64,000 nt of DNA from Micropterus salmoides (GCF_014851395.1 NW_024040374.1:24074772-24138771), one strand, 5' to 3'; numbered from the stretch's first letter, positions 11,427 through 25,147 are shown. The notes: a model not told the origin generated them from the sequence alone. Made by a program: numbers and translations.

Positions 11427-13313
11427 AGTGTTTTCGGGTGAAGGTTGCAGACTGAGAGGATTCACTAGTAATTATGGGTCTATTCTCATCACTCTTCATT
11501 CGAAGACTAAAGTGCTCTCTTGGCGCACCCTTCTCCACTTTAGTTTGATTGAAAAGACTCTCAACTATACACAGTTTCCAACATGGTTTAGCTTAGACAC
11601 ATACACGGACACATAGATACATATTAGCATGCAAGTGCACAAAACACACATGCAAACACACAGAACAGCTGTTGTAAAGCATTCTTGATGAGCACACAGT
11701 GCTCTTTTGGCAATGCCTTAGCTCACCAAAGTTCAAGCACCCTACAGTTAATATCCTGGGTTAATGCCAGACTGACTTACTGCTCTCTCTTTCATACACA
11801 CACATACACACACACCCATACTCAGCCCCAAAGCTTTGATTGTTCAGTGCCCTTGCCAAATGTTTCACTGCAACGGTGAACTGACTGCAGCCATTTCTCA
11901 TGTACGTACTCTTTCTCTCACCCCTTCTCCACGTCTCAGCCTCGACTCTCCCTCTGCTGTGTGCCATAAATAATCACAAAGTGAAGCCCAATAATTAGCT
12001 GGCATAGGTGTGAAAGGGCTATCAAGATGAGGGAATGCCCAAAGGAATTAGTTGATATAGAGGGAAGGACTGGAGCATAAAAGGGTAGACCAACGAGAGT
12101 GAAAGATTAAAAGGCGATGGAGTCGAGCAGCCCGTCGGAGCAGCCAAGCAAACCCAGTGACCCCTCTCCTCGGCCCAGTGTTTTCCCTCTCTGATGTTCT
12201 CCTCTTTTGGCAGCAGCAAGACATCTCCATTGCAGCCAGGCCCTGCCCTTCCACTCTTAGCCTCACCTAGCATACCAAATCATGGTCCAGAGAAGCAGCG
12301 TGAGCCAGCCCTGCCCGACCACTCCCCCAACCCTGCAGGAGGCAAAGCATGGAACCCTCTGCTGCTCATATGAAGCACTGGAAAACTTTTATAGCTCCAT
12401 AATATTTAAACCTCTCCCTTCAGCTCCCTTTTCCCCCCCTCTTATGAAGCAGTCACATTCTTTCTGCATGTGCCACAGATCTGCTGACTTTATTGCAGCA
12501 CTGTCGTTATTTATCTTATTCTAATTTCCCCCTCTATCTGTCCCCCTTTCTTTGCTTTCTCTCTCTCCGTCTTCACCCCTCGCACCCGCTCCACTGCAAC
12601 CTCCACCGCGTGCTGCCCCTTTGTCTCGCTGGCTTGCTGTAACAAAATCAGGGAGCTTAGAGAGCAGTCAGCGCAGAGATCCTCCACAATGCAAAGCAGA
12701 TGTGTGACACGCACACACACACACACACACACACCCACACGTGGAAGAGCAGCCTGGAGCATTTTGGGCCAGAGGGTGGAGAGAGAAGTAAGCAGAAACA
12801 GCTCTGTTGCTACGATACAGCCAAAATAAAACAGACTCGGAGAGCTGCAGACTCTAGCTGAAACAGGCGGTTTGTTTCACACACACACTACTAACTGTCA
12901 AGACTGGAAAACAATGTTTTGAGAGAGTCCTGGGAAAATGGACCAGTTGATCCTGCAGGCTTTCATAAACGGTGCTGTGTCAGATTTCTTGTACTCGTGT
13001 CTCATTTTCAGCTCGAGTTTGTTCACAATCAAGTTAAAAAGATGCAAATTGTTGGCTTTGGCAATCTGTTGCTGATTATGTTTCAGTGTAGGATGAGTGT
13101 GAGTTAGGCTGGGAGTGTACGCATTCATTTGTGTGTGTGTTTGTGGAGAGTTGAGGAGTTCAGGCTTGCTGGTACATGCTGTTGTGTGCGTGTGTGTGTG
13201 TGTGTTGTGTTCAACAGAGGAAATCTCTTAGTGATTGAACTGTGTTCAAGGGTGCTCATTGTAGCCAGAGGTCTGCTGTCTTCTTGATGGTGAGAGTGAG
13301 AGACCAGCGGGGA

Positions 13314-13344
<31 letters not shown>

Positions 13345-13620
13345 AAATAGTGGTGTCTGTCTGTCAGTGTCTGACAGCTTGCCCACCCAATTTACTTACT
13401 TTTGTCTCCCCCTTTCTTCATCTGTCTGTTTCTTTGGTATTTAGGCCTCTTTGGATTTAGCAGTGTTATTTTCATGGTTGTTAAATACATGTGTGCAAAC
13501 AATTCCGCAGAGATGTGTGCGTCCTAATCCTCCTCAGAATGAAGGTCTGTAGGAATGTTTATTTCCTTCTTCTCCAGAACAGGTGCTATATTCTTGGAAA
13601 TCTCCTGATGGCTGTAAGCA

Positions 13621-13653
<33 letters not shown>

Positions 13654-14864
13654 CTAATGTTTAACAGGGAGAAATTGGACAGCACCATCAATTTTAGCTC
13701 CTTGTGCAGACACTGTGGTTTACTCTAGATAGCTGGGCCAAGCCTCAGAGATAAGGCAACTCTTGGCCTGCCTGTGGGAAAGATGAAAGCATTCTCTTTA
13801 AAGCAGACTTTCTTTCTCTTTTCCACCACCAAGTGTAATATGTGTGAATGTGTACGGCAAGATTGTGAGAGCAGGTTTAAAACGTTACAAGCTGTAATGT
13901 CACAAAGATTTTTCTTATTAACCCTTACAGTTGAATACATGTTTATACGCGGCGACCAAAGAATTAGCATTACACTCATCACGTATGTCAAGTGCACCAC
14001 ACCCTCTACAGGCATATTAAAACTTGTTTAAATGTGCTTCCAAATATGTGCCTTTTTGTGGATTAAATACATAAACCATCATACGTGATGAACAGCTGTG
14101 TACTTTAACTGAAGCATTTCCAGCCTGACTTGGTGACAGCTTTAGGTTGTGCAGCTGGACATCGTCAAGTTTTCCATGTTTGCTCACATACTGTGCATAG
14201 TGATTTACAGAGGTCATGGTAAAGAATTTGAAATACTTTAAAATATTTCTGAATCCTACAGTCATCACAACTCATCACATCATAGTTGAATACTACTAAG
14301 GGACAGGAGCTCCATCTGTTCACCTCAAAGTCTGTAGGTATGTTTCAGATGAAGTGTGGTGGTTAATCTGTAACTTACCATGCCAACCATGCCACACCTA
14401 CACATTCCTACACACACATATGCACATGCACACGTGCACATGCACTCATCTTTGCCCATACACAAACAGACCTACCATGGTGAGTGCTGTGAGTAACTGA
14501 AGATTACAGAGCTGTCAAACTGGGTGCTGGAAGGAGGCAATTAGATCAGGGGATGCCTTGCTAATGGGCTGCCTGACCCCCAACTGTTATCATTCTGAAC
14601 CTTGTCCCAAACAAAAGCAGAGTACTGTTAAATGTAAGACTGCCTTTAGGCTCTGAGGACTGTGTCTCACACATACACACTCAGACCAGAGTGCAGGATA
14701 TGCAGAGGCATGCACGACACTAAGCCCTGACACACAGGTATGAAAAAGATTCCACTGGAATACCGTACCGTTTCCCAGGATCTCCTAACTATTAGTAAAC
14801 ACTGTGTGAACTGTGTGTGGCCATGTGTGAATCTGTGTGGGTTTGTAAGGATATATGTGTGTAT

Positions 14865-14901
<37 letters not shown>

Positions 14902-15907
14902 CAAGTGGTTGTGTGCCTGTGCCAATGTTTTAGGCAGACAGAGGATCCATTGTGATATGGTTGTGTCCCTCAAGGCGCTGGAATCTGGCACATTGTCTTT
15001 GTCGGAAACTCAAATCATTTACAATTCTCAACTTGTTTTGATCCTTTCAGAAAATTCCGTTTCCTGCGGTCTTTTGGGGAGTGACTGTAGAGAAGCCTCT
15101 GGAAGGAAAAGCCTCATTATGGCTTCAGTGTGAGTTGGAAGACTTGACTTGAAGGTCAGTGCCAGCCTCACCGCTGAAGTTTCCTGTGTGAGAATGAATT
15201 GTGGATGAAAAGGTGAGCCTTAGATGAGAAGAAAACCTAGCCACCTTGTTCAGTGCTGCATGGGTAAACACAACCTGTTGAGAGGGAGGCTCATGAGGAT
15301 GATAAATGAATCCATTTATTCAGTGATTTAGCTACATTTTTTTCCACAAAATTGAAATGTCAGTTAACAGCGGTGTAAACGAATAAAGACTAAACCACCT
15401 GTTTTGGGGGTTTCCTGATCTTTCCATGTGCAGTCCTTTTCCAATTGTTTTCTAGTCCCTGGCCGCGCCCTGCTGGTCAGTCCAGCTTCAGTTTTCCACA
15501 GCCTCACATGCAAGGGCAAATCTTCAGTCAGACAACCCAGCCCTGTGTGCATTTTGACCAACAACACAATAATAACTTGGTCGGCTCTCAGCAACACAGT
15601 TTGGTGACACTCAGTTTACTGAAGACAGGTGACAGGGTTAAACTCTGATCATCATCCAGCCTGCTACACTGACAAAAGCCAGCAGTATTACACTGGTTTA
15701 TATGCATTTGTAGGTTTGTATGTGAAGATGCGTGTTTGTGTATGTGATGTAATAACTGAAGGAGCCACTCTGCTCACTGCCAGAGCACCTCTGCTCCAGA
15801 AATACAAACAGAAGAAACTGAACTGAAACTTTATGGATAGTGTGAATCAAGGAACTGGAGCTATGAGAAAAGAAAGAGGAGTGTGAGAGTTAGGGGGAGG
15901 GAGGAAC
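10785..15907. other. Non-coding stretch with short CA/GT tracts
   Basis: Microsatellites lie at 11394-11423 (CA), 12710-12736 (CA), 13314-13341 (GT), 13621-13651 (CA) and 14857-14899 (GT). No open frame has credible splice flanks. No other structure was recognised. Confidence 0.6.
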
Positions 15908-16240
15908 ACTATATGGCCAAAAGTATGTGGACACATACCATTTCCACATACAGTATTTTTGTATGCTTTTTGTCAGTGGCTGTTCTTCATGGTTTGGGCC
16001 AGGCCTCATATTTCCAATTAAGGGAAATCTTAATGCTATCGCATTCAGCATGATATTCTACATAATAGTGTGCTTCCAACCATGTGAATGTTTGAGAATG
16101 GTCCTTTCCTTGTTTCAAAATGACAACATCTCTGTGTACAACGTAAGGTCCATAAAGAAGTATTATTCCCAGTTTGGCGTGGAAGAACTCTGCACAAAGC
16201 TCTTACCTTAGCCCCATCTAACACCTTTAGGATAAACCGA
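15908..16240 (+). pseudogene. Tc1/mariner-like transposon remnant with transposase fragment
   Basis: The left end CTATATGGCCAAAAGTATGTG is the widespread Tc1-like terminus of fish genomes. Downstream, GTTCTTCATGGTTTGGGCC (Phe-Met-Val-Trp), AAGGGAAATCTTAATGC, AAGGTCCATAAAGAAG and TTTGGCGTGGAAGAACT (Phe-Gly-Val-Glu-Glu) follow the order of the C-terminal half of a Tc1-type DDE transposase. The segment after Glu-Glu, where the usual Pro-Asp-Leu-Asn-Pro-Ile-Glu-His block should lie, is corrupted (CCCCATCTAACACCTTTAGG). Frames are broken, the N-terminal DNA-binding region is missing, and no right inverted repeat was found. It is an inactive, internally deleted fossil. Confidence 0.75.
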
Positions 16241-16448
16241 TTCACTGTCCGAACAGCTCTGGTGAAGGGGATTCTCTGAGCAGTCTGCCTGTCAGAATGA
16301 GGGATGGGTCACCTTCTTTGTTTAGGTCAGACCTGGTTCTCCAGCGTATCTCTGTGCAATGTGTATGAATGGGTGTCATGCATACGTGCCCACAAGCAGA
16401 TGTGAATGCCGGGTTTATGGCAGAAAGATGTAGAGAAATCCACAAGAG

Positions 16449-16474
16449 AGAGAGCGAGAGAGCGAGAGAGAGAG
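16449..16474. repeat. (GA)n tract
   Basis: GA-rich run with GCGA interruptions. The stretch 16241-17137 around it shows no gene. Confidence 0.85.
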
Positions 16475-17137
16475 AGGTTATTTGTGTGTGACAGAGGGTT
16501 GCCTGTATCTGTAGCGTGTGACACACAGTGCTCTCTCTGCAGAAGCCAGGCCACAGTTTAGGGACTTGTGCCAAGGGACAGAATAGCCTGTCTGTTTCCT
16601 GCCTCTTCGTGAAGGCTGATTGACAGCAGGGGCTTCTTTGTGTGTGTGAATGTGTGTGTGACTTCTCTGTTTCTGTGTGTCAAACTGACAGACTGACAGA
16701 AACACGACACACATCGCATGAAGGGGGCTGTAAAGAAGTTGCAATCTCCACAGAGAAAAGACACCCCGCCTCCTGTCAAATTGTCACTTATTTAACGGCG
16801 TGTTTATCTGGTCTTTTTGTTCTATCCACACCCACAAAAACGCACGCTCAAAGGGGAGCACATGCATGCAATTCACACACATTCTCACAAACCAGTCGGT
16901 CCTCCGTAAAAATAAACAATTTCTCCGCAAAACATGCTGCGGTGTATTTATTCAAGGTGTCAAATTGCACACGTGAACTTACACATGCATACATACACAA
17001 ACCCACATTCTGGTCTCAGCTATCATGTTTCGTGTCAGGTTGTGAAGAGCAGAAGTAGCTGCCTCACCTCTGACCTCCCTGCAGTCTCTGGAGGTCATGA
17101 GGACTGCAGACGCACAACACGTGTATCTGAGATTTCA

Positions 17138-17444
17138 GCATTCAGACAGAGGAAGGATCTGCAGAGGAGATAGAGCACAAAGATAAAAAAAAAAACAGAT
17201 GTTAGTGTACGGGAACAAAGTATAGTGTGAAGGATGTGGCAGAGGAATAGCAGAAGTTTGCTGGGTGTGATAGGAGTCCGTTTGCCACTTCATTTGAACT
17301 GAGAATCTGAGCACCTTTTTTTTCAGTCACTGAAGATGATATATTATTGATACATTGGTTGACTCGGAAAACTGAGTCAGATACATTTATACAGAGTCAC
17401 ACATGTGTCCCAATTTATTTTTGAAATTTGGATATTGCCATGTC
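17138..17444 (+). repeat. Inverted duplication, left arm
   Basis: Pairs with 17997-18262 in opposite orientation. The best core, 17201-17288 against the reverse complement of 18073-18160, is 88 bases with 3 mismatches. Outer blocks (CATTCAGACAGAGGAAGG; CTGCAGAGGAGAT) and an inner block (TTGAAATTTGGATATTGCC) also match in mirrored order, with length differences between arms. Either one element with long terminal inverted repeats or two inverted copies of one repeat. Confidence 0.85.
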
Positions 17445-17996
17445 GTACCATTGCATTAGCAGTCACTAAAATGCACAGAGGTATCCTAAAATATGCCAGT
17501 GGCACGCACTGACAGTAAACTACGAAAGAGGAGCAGTCAACACAAGGCAAATAATGATTGAAGGCATTTGCTGTTTTTATTGACAGGGACATGCACCCAT
17601 ACACCGTTTCTGATTCAGTATTTGCAAGAAAAAAATATTTGCTTTGTCACTTTTATTATTAAAAAAGTAAAAATATTAAGTCCTTATTGCAGATGAATCG
17701 TATCATACTGTCACTTAATATACAGAGAAATAAATTAGTAGTAGCCCATGTATTGTAGCATAACTGATTTTTTGTGGTTTTCTGTGGGTGGTTGGAGGGA
17801 GAAGTACCAAATTGGACAGAATCATGACAAGTTTGTGTGCACTTTTGGCAATATCAGCACAGACATAGGCACCCATGTTCATTTGTATCAGTTGCTTTTA
17901 CACAAAAGGATTTATAGGTACATGTGGATGATGTAGGACACAAACTATCCAAGAATGAGGCCTGTTTTTATGGCTTTATACCTGTGTGTCATGCTT

Positions 17997-18262
17997 GACA
18001 CGGCAATATCCAAATTTCAAAATAATAGAGTCACACGTGTCCCAAAATAAATTGAGACTCTATATAAATAATGTGGCAAACAGACTCCTTTCACACCCAG
18101 CAAACTTCTGCTATTCCTCTGCCACATCCTTCACACTATACTTTGTTCCCGTACGCTAACATTTTTAATCTTTGTGCTTTATCTCCTCTGCAGATGCTTT
18201 GACCTCCACCAACAAACTCTAACCCCACCTACATCGATCTCTGCCTTCCTCTGTCTGAATGG
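17997..18262 (-). repeat. Inverted duplication, right arm
   Basis: Mirror of 17138-17444. It has about 50 extra bases between the outermost block and the CTGCAGAGGAG block compared with the left arm, and lacks part of the left arm's A-run. The roughly 550-base centre, 17445-17996, has no gene and only weak A/T-rich character. Confidence 0.85.
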
Positions 18263-18654
18263 TTTGAAACCTAGAAGGATCAGGCTGCTAAGTTGCTAAA
18301 TGTACATGACATGAGTTGGGGGTTGATTGAAATTATGCTAAACTGGTCAACACGTTCATGGGGTCGGCAGGTACAGTAACAGCAGAAAGGAAAGAAACCA
18401 AGTCAGGAAGAGGACAAAGTGTTTACATCATCATAGAGATTAATTACCTCCCGATGTTTAGGCAACAACAACATACACTGATATGGTTTTGTTTCACTAT
18501 TTGTTGTTACAAGACAAGATATGACAGAAAGGGAAGACAGTGGTATAGTCTTACTGTTAACCTTTTTTATATTGTTTGTTTGTATGTTTAGGCTTTTGTG
18601 GATTCTAAATATATGTATGTTTTTTTTTATATTTGCAGTCTTGATATTCCCACT

Positions 18655-18722
18655 CTTTCCTACTTTGCAACATTTTCCCTCGGGATAAATAAAGTTCTAT
18701 CTTACCTTATCTCTTATCTTAA
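18655..18722 (+). repeat. LINE-type 3' tail
   Basis: Reads TTTCCCTCGGGATAAATAAA followed by GTTCTATCTTACC and TTATCTCTTATCTTA. A GGGATAAATAAAG phrase ending in short ATCTT-like repeats is typical of 3' ends of fish non-LTR retrotransposons. No reverse-transcriptase sequence precedes it, so it is probably a heavily 5'-truncated copy. Confidence 0.55.
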
Positions 18723-19024
18723 AACAATATCCAAACTGTGAAGTGGGCAAGTGTTTTTAGTGGAGTTTAAGGTGTGGTTTATGTGTTTTCACCAACAAGA
18801 GAGGCTGATGGAGGGATGAGAGAGAGCACACGAAGTGGAGACCTGAACTATAAACAACAGAAATTGGACACATCATCGAGGGCAGCTGACAGAACCCCCC
18901 CCACCCTCTACACAGTGAGCAGCCCCACCCACTCCCTGCAGTGAGCCCCCGGGCATTCACAGAAGGACTGAACAGGAATCCCCCACGGCCCCACGACAGA
19001 CAGACTGACTCTGCATGGTCTATA

Positions 19025-19063
<39 letters not shown>

Positions 19064-20280
19064 GAAACACTCAGACTCAAATACACAGATGCATTCGCTC
19101 GCAGGCTTACAGACAACACAGAAATAGCCCCAGTCTGGGGTGTTGCCATACACACAATATCATTCACTTATATTAAACAGCAGTACTACATGGCTTTACC
19201 ACATGCAGTCATTTGTAAAGAAAAAGGAGTGCGTGTTGCTTCTGTATGGCTTTTCCCTGATATATTTGCCACAATCATCTTCATTTCAACTTTTCAACTT
19301 TCTCACTTGTTCTCGTCCAACATCTTTGCTCTCTTTCTTTTGCTCTGTTGTCCTCTGTTTTGATTTCTCTTTCACTCTCTCTACCTAAATCCATACGGTA
19401 ATACCCTATATGTCGTCACTGGGTAATGCACAGGTGTCTGAGTGACAGAAAGTGCAGATGAAAGGAAAGGTCAGGAGTTCCTCAGCGTCGAGTTCCTGAC
19501 ATTGCATCACCTCCCACAGCAGCGCCGATGGTTCCCCTCAGTGTTCAGTGAAGCACTAGAGCAAAAAGGAGGGGCTTTTCTTCCACCCTTTCCCCTCAAC
19601 ATTTGCATGGCACTCATTATTAGGGTTTTCCCTCAAACACCGAACACCACACACACTGGCACACTAGGGAGACATATGGTCTCTCAAAGCCAGAGAGTGG
19701 AGTGCTACATTTTAACTGTGAGTCCTAAGTCTCTTCATGTACACCGATCAGGGCTAGTAATTTTGGAAAACATAGCATATTTTCTGTTGGCTTCAACACT
19801 TCAACAGAATAAAGCTTACAGGAAGGAACTCAAGGTCCCCATGATTATTCATTACAAGACCGTTTCTGTTTCCCTAAGAATCTGTCTGTTCCCAGTCCAT
19901 CGTAATGTGTGAAATCCCATCCAGTACTCTGAGTCCTGTAGAGATTAAACTAAATTCTTTAGAACTTGTCCTATTGTATCTATACTTTGGCTTTAATCTA
20001 TAGACCCAAACATCTAGTTAATCTAATCTGAATATCTGTCTCTGTTTTCCACATCAGGGTAAGTCATTTCATGCCTTGATAAGAAGCTGAAGCATCTTCA
20101 TCTGAGGATGATTCAGTGGTTTCGATCAGTTCGCAGTTACTCGACCACTGAAGAGCTTTGTTTTGTTAGAATCTATGAAACTGCTGTGTTCAGTAGATAC
20201 TGGATGGCGCTAACAGAAGACTGGATTGTGTCATCAGAGGCGTCCAGAGGACAAACAAAACCTCAAAATTTAAAGCAATA
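18723..20280. other. Non-coding stretch with a CA tract at 19027-19063
   Basis: No supported gene. The open frames at 18941-19363 and 18757-19167 cross the CA tract and are repeat-driven. A TTTTCCACATCAGGGTAAGT-like juxtaposition of acceptor and donor at about 20044-20055 is noted but weak. Confidence 0.5.
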
Positions 20281-20385
20281 GTTTGACATTTTGGAAGTTC
20301 CATGAGAAGATCTGGTATCAACCTTCTCATCTAACACTCTGCAGGAAAGCAGACCCAAAATATTGAACTTTTCCTTTGTTATGTC
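20281..20385 (+). repeat. MITE-like repeat, internally deleted copy
   Basis: The two termini of the family seen at 25905-26276 are almost fused: GTTTGACATTTTGG and CATGAGAAGATC are followed within 40 bases by CTTCTCATCTAACACTCTGC and AGGAAAGC. The centre is gone. Confidence 0.6.
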
Positions 20386-22519
20386 TCAGACCACAATGAC
20401 AAGTTAGATTAAATGAGTGTGGTGTTTCCCTGTTATTGCCTGTTCAGGCTAAAGTTCAGTTCAGCACGAGGCTGCGGGCAGATTTGCTTTGTCATGATGG
20501 CTGCTCAGGACACATGATCCTCTCTGCAGCATGCACCCTGCTGGTTTCTGTATCAGGTCAAGCTCGCTGTCAAAAATGCCGTCTATTTCCAGTTGACCTG
20601 CCTTGACAGCTAGTTATATACCCGGGTTATGCGATTAGGGCTGCCAGAGCCGAGGAAGAGGAGGATGAGGAAGACGAGTGTGGGGTTTCCTGGGAAGCTC
20701 CCAGTCAGACATCTGCTGCCATCACTCTATCACCCTCCTACTCCCTCCCGCTCACTCTGCCACCACACTGTCTGTCTATCCCCTATTTGCCCTCTTTCTG
20801 TCTCGGTGTTTCAGAGATGGTCTTTGTGGTGAGCAGCAGCGCTCCGCTGAATAATACAAAGAGCCAGCAGAGACAGACAGTGGATTAAGCCCCTGTAGCG
20901 GAGGAGGAGGAGGTGATGAAGAGGGAGGACAGAGGGGATTGTACCCCATCAGACACGAGGGGCTGAGGGAAAATTCATTGGCAAGGGAGCGGGGTGGGCA
21001 GCAGTGCTAAATCAGCGGGAGGGAAAGAAGGGATACTGTCAGAAAAAGAAAGGCAGGAGAAAGAGAAAGAGAGTGAGTGAGAGGGCGGGCGATACGTCAC
21101 ATGACCATCGGGAGCTCCCTGAGCAGACCTGGTCACATGACTGACTGGAAATACACCCTGCTGCCTGAGAGTGATTCCCAGAAGTTACGTCTGTGTGTGT
21201 GAAACTAGGCCTCCTGTGCTTGTCCTTAATACAGATTATAGTATGTGGCAGGTGAGATTGTCATGAATTATGTGACATTAATCACATTGTGACATTTCAA
21301 AATGAGAATTTTATACACAGAATTAAAATGAAAAAGACCCAAAAGTATCCAATTATGTAAAACACATTCTGTCAACCAAGACAGCAGAAACAAAGTGCAA
21401 GATGCTCTTCAAATGTCTGTCTGTGTTTAAGCATTAGCAGCTGGGATTAAAACGTCAAAGGTGCAGGGAGTGTTGAGTTAGTGTGACTGATCACAGTCTA
21501 AACCAGGGTAATTCTCTTTCTTCTTCTTCTTCTTCTGCTGCTGCTGCTGCTGCTGGACTTTTGGGCCAGATGTCTCACGCCCACTCAAATGCACAGTCTC
21601 ACACACCAAAACAGCCAGAATGATATTTTCAGTTCAGTGTGCTTATAGTTTAGAAAGTCTGCGGAAAGTCAGGGGGATTTGATCAGCTGTCTTTCTTTGA
21701 AAAAGAGCCTTTTTTAAATGTTTTATAATTTAAAATCAATCAGGATGGCCAGCCAATTATTTCAATCAAATGTTTTTTTCCTTTTTGTGTCAGAGCATAT
21801 GAATCATTGATTGCTGTGGGGATGCAACACAGGTTACAAAATAATCTTCTGAAATAAATTGCCTACCCCAACTTTAATGAGCTCTGAGGTGAAGCTTATT
21901 GCTTTGCCCGACTACATTCTTAGTTCCTCTTGAATGGTATATGTTGGTCTGTAGGCTGAGGCCACTGCGGTGAGTGACTAACCATTCAGTGGCTATATGT
22001 GGGTGTGGAATAAAGAGGGTTCGATCACTCCAGTTTCAAGTGTTTGTGTTGTGTTTTGTGACATTTTACTCTGCTGGTTTTAAAGCAAGTCTGGCTGTTC
22101 TCACTAATAAAACCCCCCAAAAAGTCCAAAGATGCCAGAGATATAGTGAGATTAGAATATCTTTTACTGAACAAAACATGACACTGTGTACTGTAGTGCC
22201 ATGTGCAGTGTGGTTTTGATAATAATGATGACATGTTTTGCAATCTAAAAATAAATCAAATATGAAAATCAATAATGCATAGAATGTATACAGACAGACA
22301 AGCATGGCTATAATATGTGACTGCAAGTAGTATAAAAGCCAAAAGATTTGAAGGTTTGCAAAGTAAAACACCCCAAAGGGAGTCTCCCACAGAAAACACT
22401 GCTGGTGGTATCATCATGTCTAGGAGATGTTGTATTCGTCCGTGTATCATTAGTGTGCACAGTTAAAATGTTAGGTATGACAGATTAGATTTGTTACAAA
22501 TTAATCACTTAACACTCTG
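20386..22519. other. Non-coding stretch with trinucleotide tract
   Basis: 21519-21556 is a compound (TTC)n(TGC)n tract. A purine-rich, relatively GC-rich patch at about 20630-21120 holds no open frame with clear exon borders. No gene is supported. Confidence 0.5.
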
Positions 22520-22858
22520 AAACGTCTTGCTCCAGTCTAGTTTGTGAAGCTGGTTCGGGTTGTTCCACTTGTGTTTTGGTATCAGACTTGGGCTCGAACA
22601 TGTACGGCTGAACCGAAGCCATTTCTGCTTGGCTAGTAGTCCTTAGTGCGTAGGTGCCACTCCCAACAAAGATGAAATAGATGTGGGATGCTTCACTCCG
22701 TAGCTAAAACAGAGCGTTCAAGACACAAAAAGAGGAGCTGCAGCAATGTGCAGTATGGCATAAATATGGTGTTTTATGAATTTTATGTTGTTTTATGTTA
22801 ACCTCTTCTGGTACAACACCTAAATAAAATTATGAACCTGAAAATGAGCATAATATGA
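22520..22858 (+). repeat. MITE-like fish repeat ending in GAGCATAATATG
   Basis: Contains AAGAGGAGCTGCAGCAATGTG, CAGTATGGCATAAATATGG and the end phrase ATGAACCTGAAAATGAGCAT. I recognise this as the right end of an abundant teleost non-coding repeat, normally ending in a TTTAA-type target. No coding potential. The left boundary is a guess. Confidence 0.5.
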
Positions 22859-25147
22859 ATTCATTAACTCAAGGTCCACTTACTAGCTTTTTCTATAGCT
22901 TTCAATCACGTCTCTTGGTCTAACCCTCAACAAATGGAATTCACGCATTTATCATCATGTGACCTTTTCGGTCAAATTCAGTCTTCGACCAGGCATCGGT
23001 GGAAAGATCAAAGGGTCTGGTTGTCGTGGACTCCACAACTACCATTAGGAGACATAATTCGTGAATGTAAATGCATGGCTTTTGCAGAAAAAAGTGCAAA
23101 CCATAAATAGCATAAAAACGGTTTTAGGTGATTTTATCTTCACGGGACTTGGCATAGTTATTATGTGTTTTCAAAATAGGTTGATCAATGAAATGCAACA
23201 CAGTTCCCTTACCAAGACCATACCCATTTTTCATATGAAGTACAATGGTGAGTAAGCCATTAGTAATAGGGGCTTGAAGGCTGTACAGAGATGAATTACT
23301 CATGCTTCATGGGAATCTTCATGCTAGGCCCTGAGTCTTGCTCATTTCTAGTCGACACAGTTCATGCTAAGGCTGGTCGAGCAGCAATCAGAGCCCTGTG
23401 CATTCTGGGAGTGTCGCTAAACAAACACATTGCAACCATAACTGCACAGTTCGCTGACGGCCTTTATCGCCCTTCTCTGAACGCAGCGCCTTCAGGTTTT
23501 GTAGCGGTGGATGATAAATGCACTCAGCATGAAAAGACATTAAATACTTTCCATGCGCACACGTTGGTTTGTGTTCCCTGGAGGATGTCCGCACGTTAGT
23601 TTATACGTCCCCTGTGGGAATCTGGTGTTTGCTTTAGTTCCGGCTGGGTTGTGGGTTTGTGGGTCGGTGTTTTAGGCCAGTAGCTCCAGAAACAGAACCA
23701 GGCACTACCACTGTATTTTTAAAAGTAAGCCATGTAGCTGTTGTTGCTCTCGTCTCCAATGTAAGAATGAGTAAATGCGTAAATGTAGATGATGTAAATA
23801 TGTAGGAGTGTTGAAGCTGACTGAAATACATGTAACTAGTGTTAGTTTCAGAGCACCTTCTTTCTTTTTTTAGTATCAATAACAAAGAGTCACTCTGCAG
23901 ATGCAGACTTCTAAACAATGCAGTGGACCACTGTGGGCCAACATCACTGCGATGAGCATAATAAAGAACAGAACAGCATTGTTGTGTCCACCATCAATCA
24001 GACAGACTGGCAGTGATTCATTTTATTAAACTGCAGTGTATTTCATTTTATACCTGCTTTCCCATCTCTTTTCCATCTACCTTCATCTTGATCTCACTTT
24101 CTTTCCCTCTAACATAATTGAAGGGAGCTTCTCCTCTCCTATGTAACCCAATGCTTGTCCCACAGCACTAAAGTGTCGTTTGGGCTGCAGCTTAAGTACT
24201 CAGCGTGCTCTGTGCTGCGCTCTAACTCTTGCAGAGCAGCAGAAGCCCAGATTAGACAAATGAATAATTCATCTTATTGCCTTAAATGCAGTTTGTGGTA
24301 AAAGACAGTTATAAATCCTATTAGGCTTCTGACCCTGTTCATTTCCCTGTTATGACCTGAGGATCCTGCTGTGACCAACATGATGGGTGTTCAAAGTATG
24401 TGCCAGTACAAAGTATTAAGCTGATTATCTTTTCTTTTCTTTATTTCTTATCTTTGTCTCTCATTTTCTCACTTTCCCCTTTGAAGTAAATTTTTACATG
24501 TATGGGTGTGAGTGTATGTGAGTGTTTAATGTTATGATATTGACAATAAATGCAGCAAATTCTCTCAAGGCCAGGACAAATATAAAGATTGTCTGCTCTT
24601 CCCTCTGATACACATATGGATCAGAGGGATTAGAGGGAATATATGTATATAAAATAACACAGTTTTTATTATAGTTATTTTGAAAGTCTGTTTCTCACTG
24701 GCTCTGAATACACATACAGTCAAACCATGGGTCATAGGAGGGGTGGGATGTTGATCAGCCAGCAAATCACCCACCCAAACAAACAGTGGAGGGAGGCTTC
24801 GGCAGACTACGGTGGATGCAGCGAGTGGGAGAAGTAGATAAACAAAAGCAAGAGAAGTGAACAAATGCCATAGTCAAGTGGATAGCTACACACTGCATGC
24901 TGATTAATATTGGGAAAGATGTCGGTCTTAGGAATGTTCTTATAATCACAACGTAGTCGCTTGGCCCCGTGGGGTCGCTCTTTGCTCCGGTGATCAAAAA
25001 CAAACAATCAAGAAAACAGATTTATATATGTTAACCTGTTGCTCAGAAGGTGCCTGTTATGATATGATGACCATGGCTCTGGAACTGGTTTTAACAAGCT
25101 ATATAAAAGGTAATGCCCTGGCAGTGGGAAATAGCTTTGGTTTTATT
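22859..25147. other. Non-coding stretch, no gene seen
   Basis: No microsatellite, repeat family or exon that I can support. The open frames are short and unremarkable. Confidence 0.5.

Noticed and set aside
20044..20055. Recursive splice site (acceptor fused to donor)
   Set aside because: The sequence has an extra G between AG and GTAAGT and a weak pyrimidine tract.
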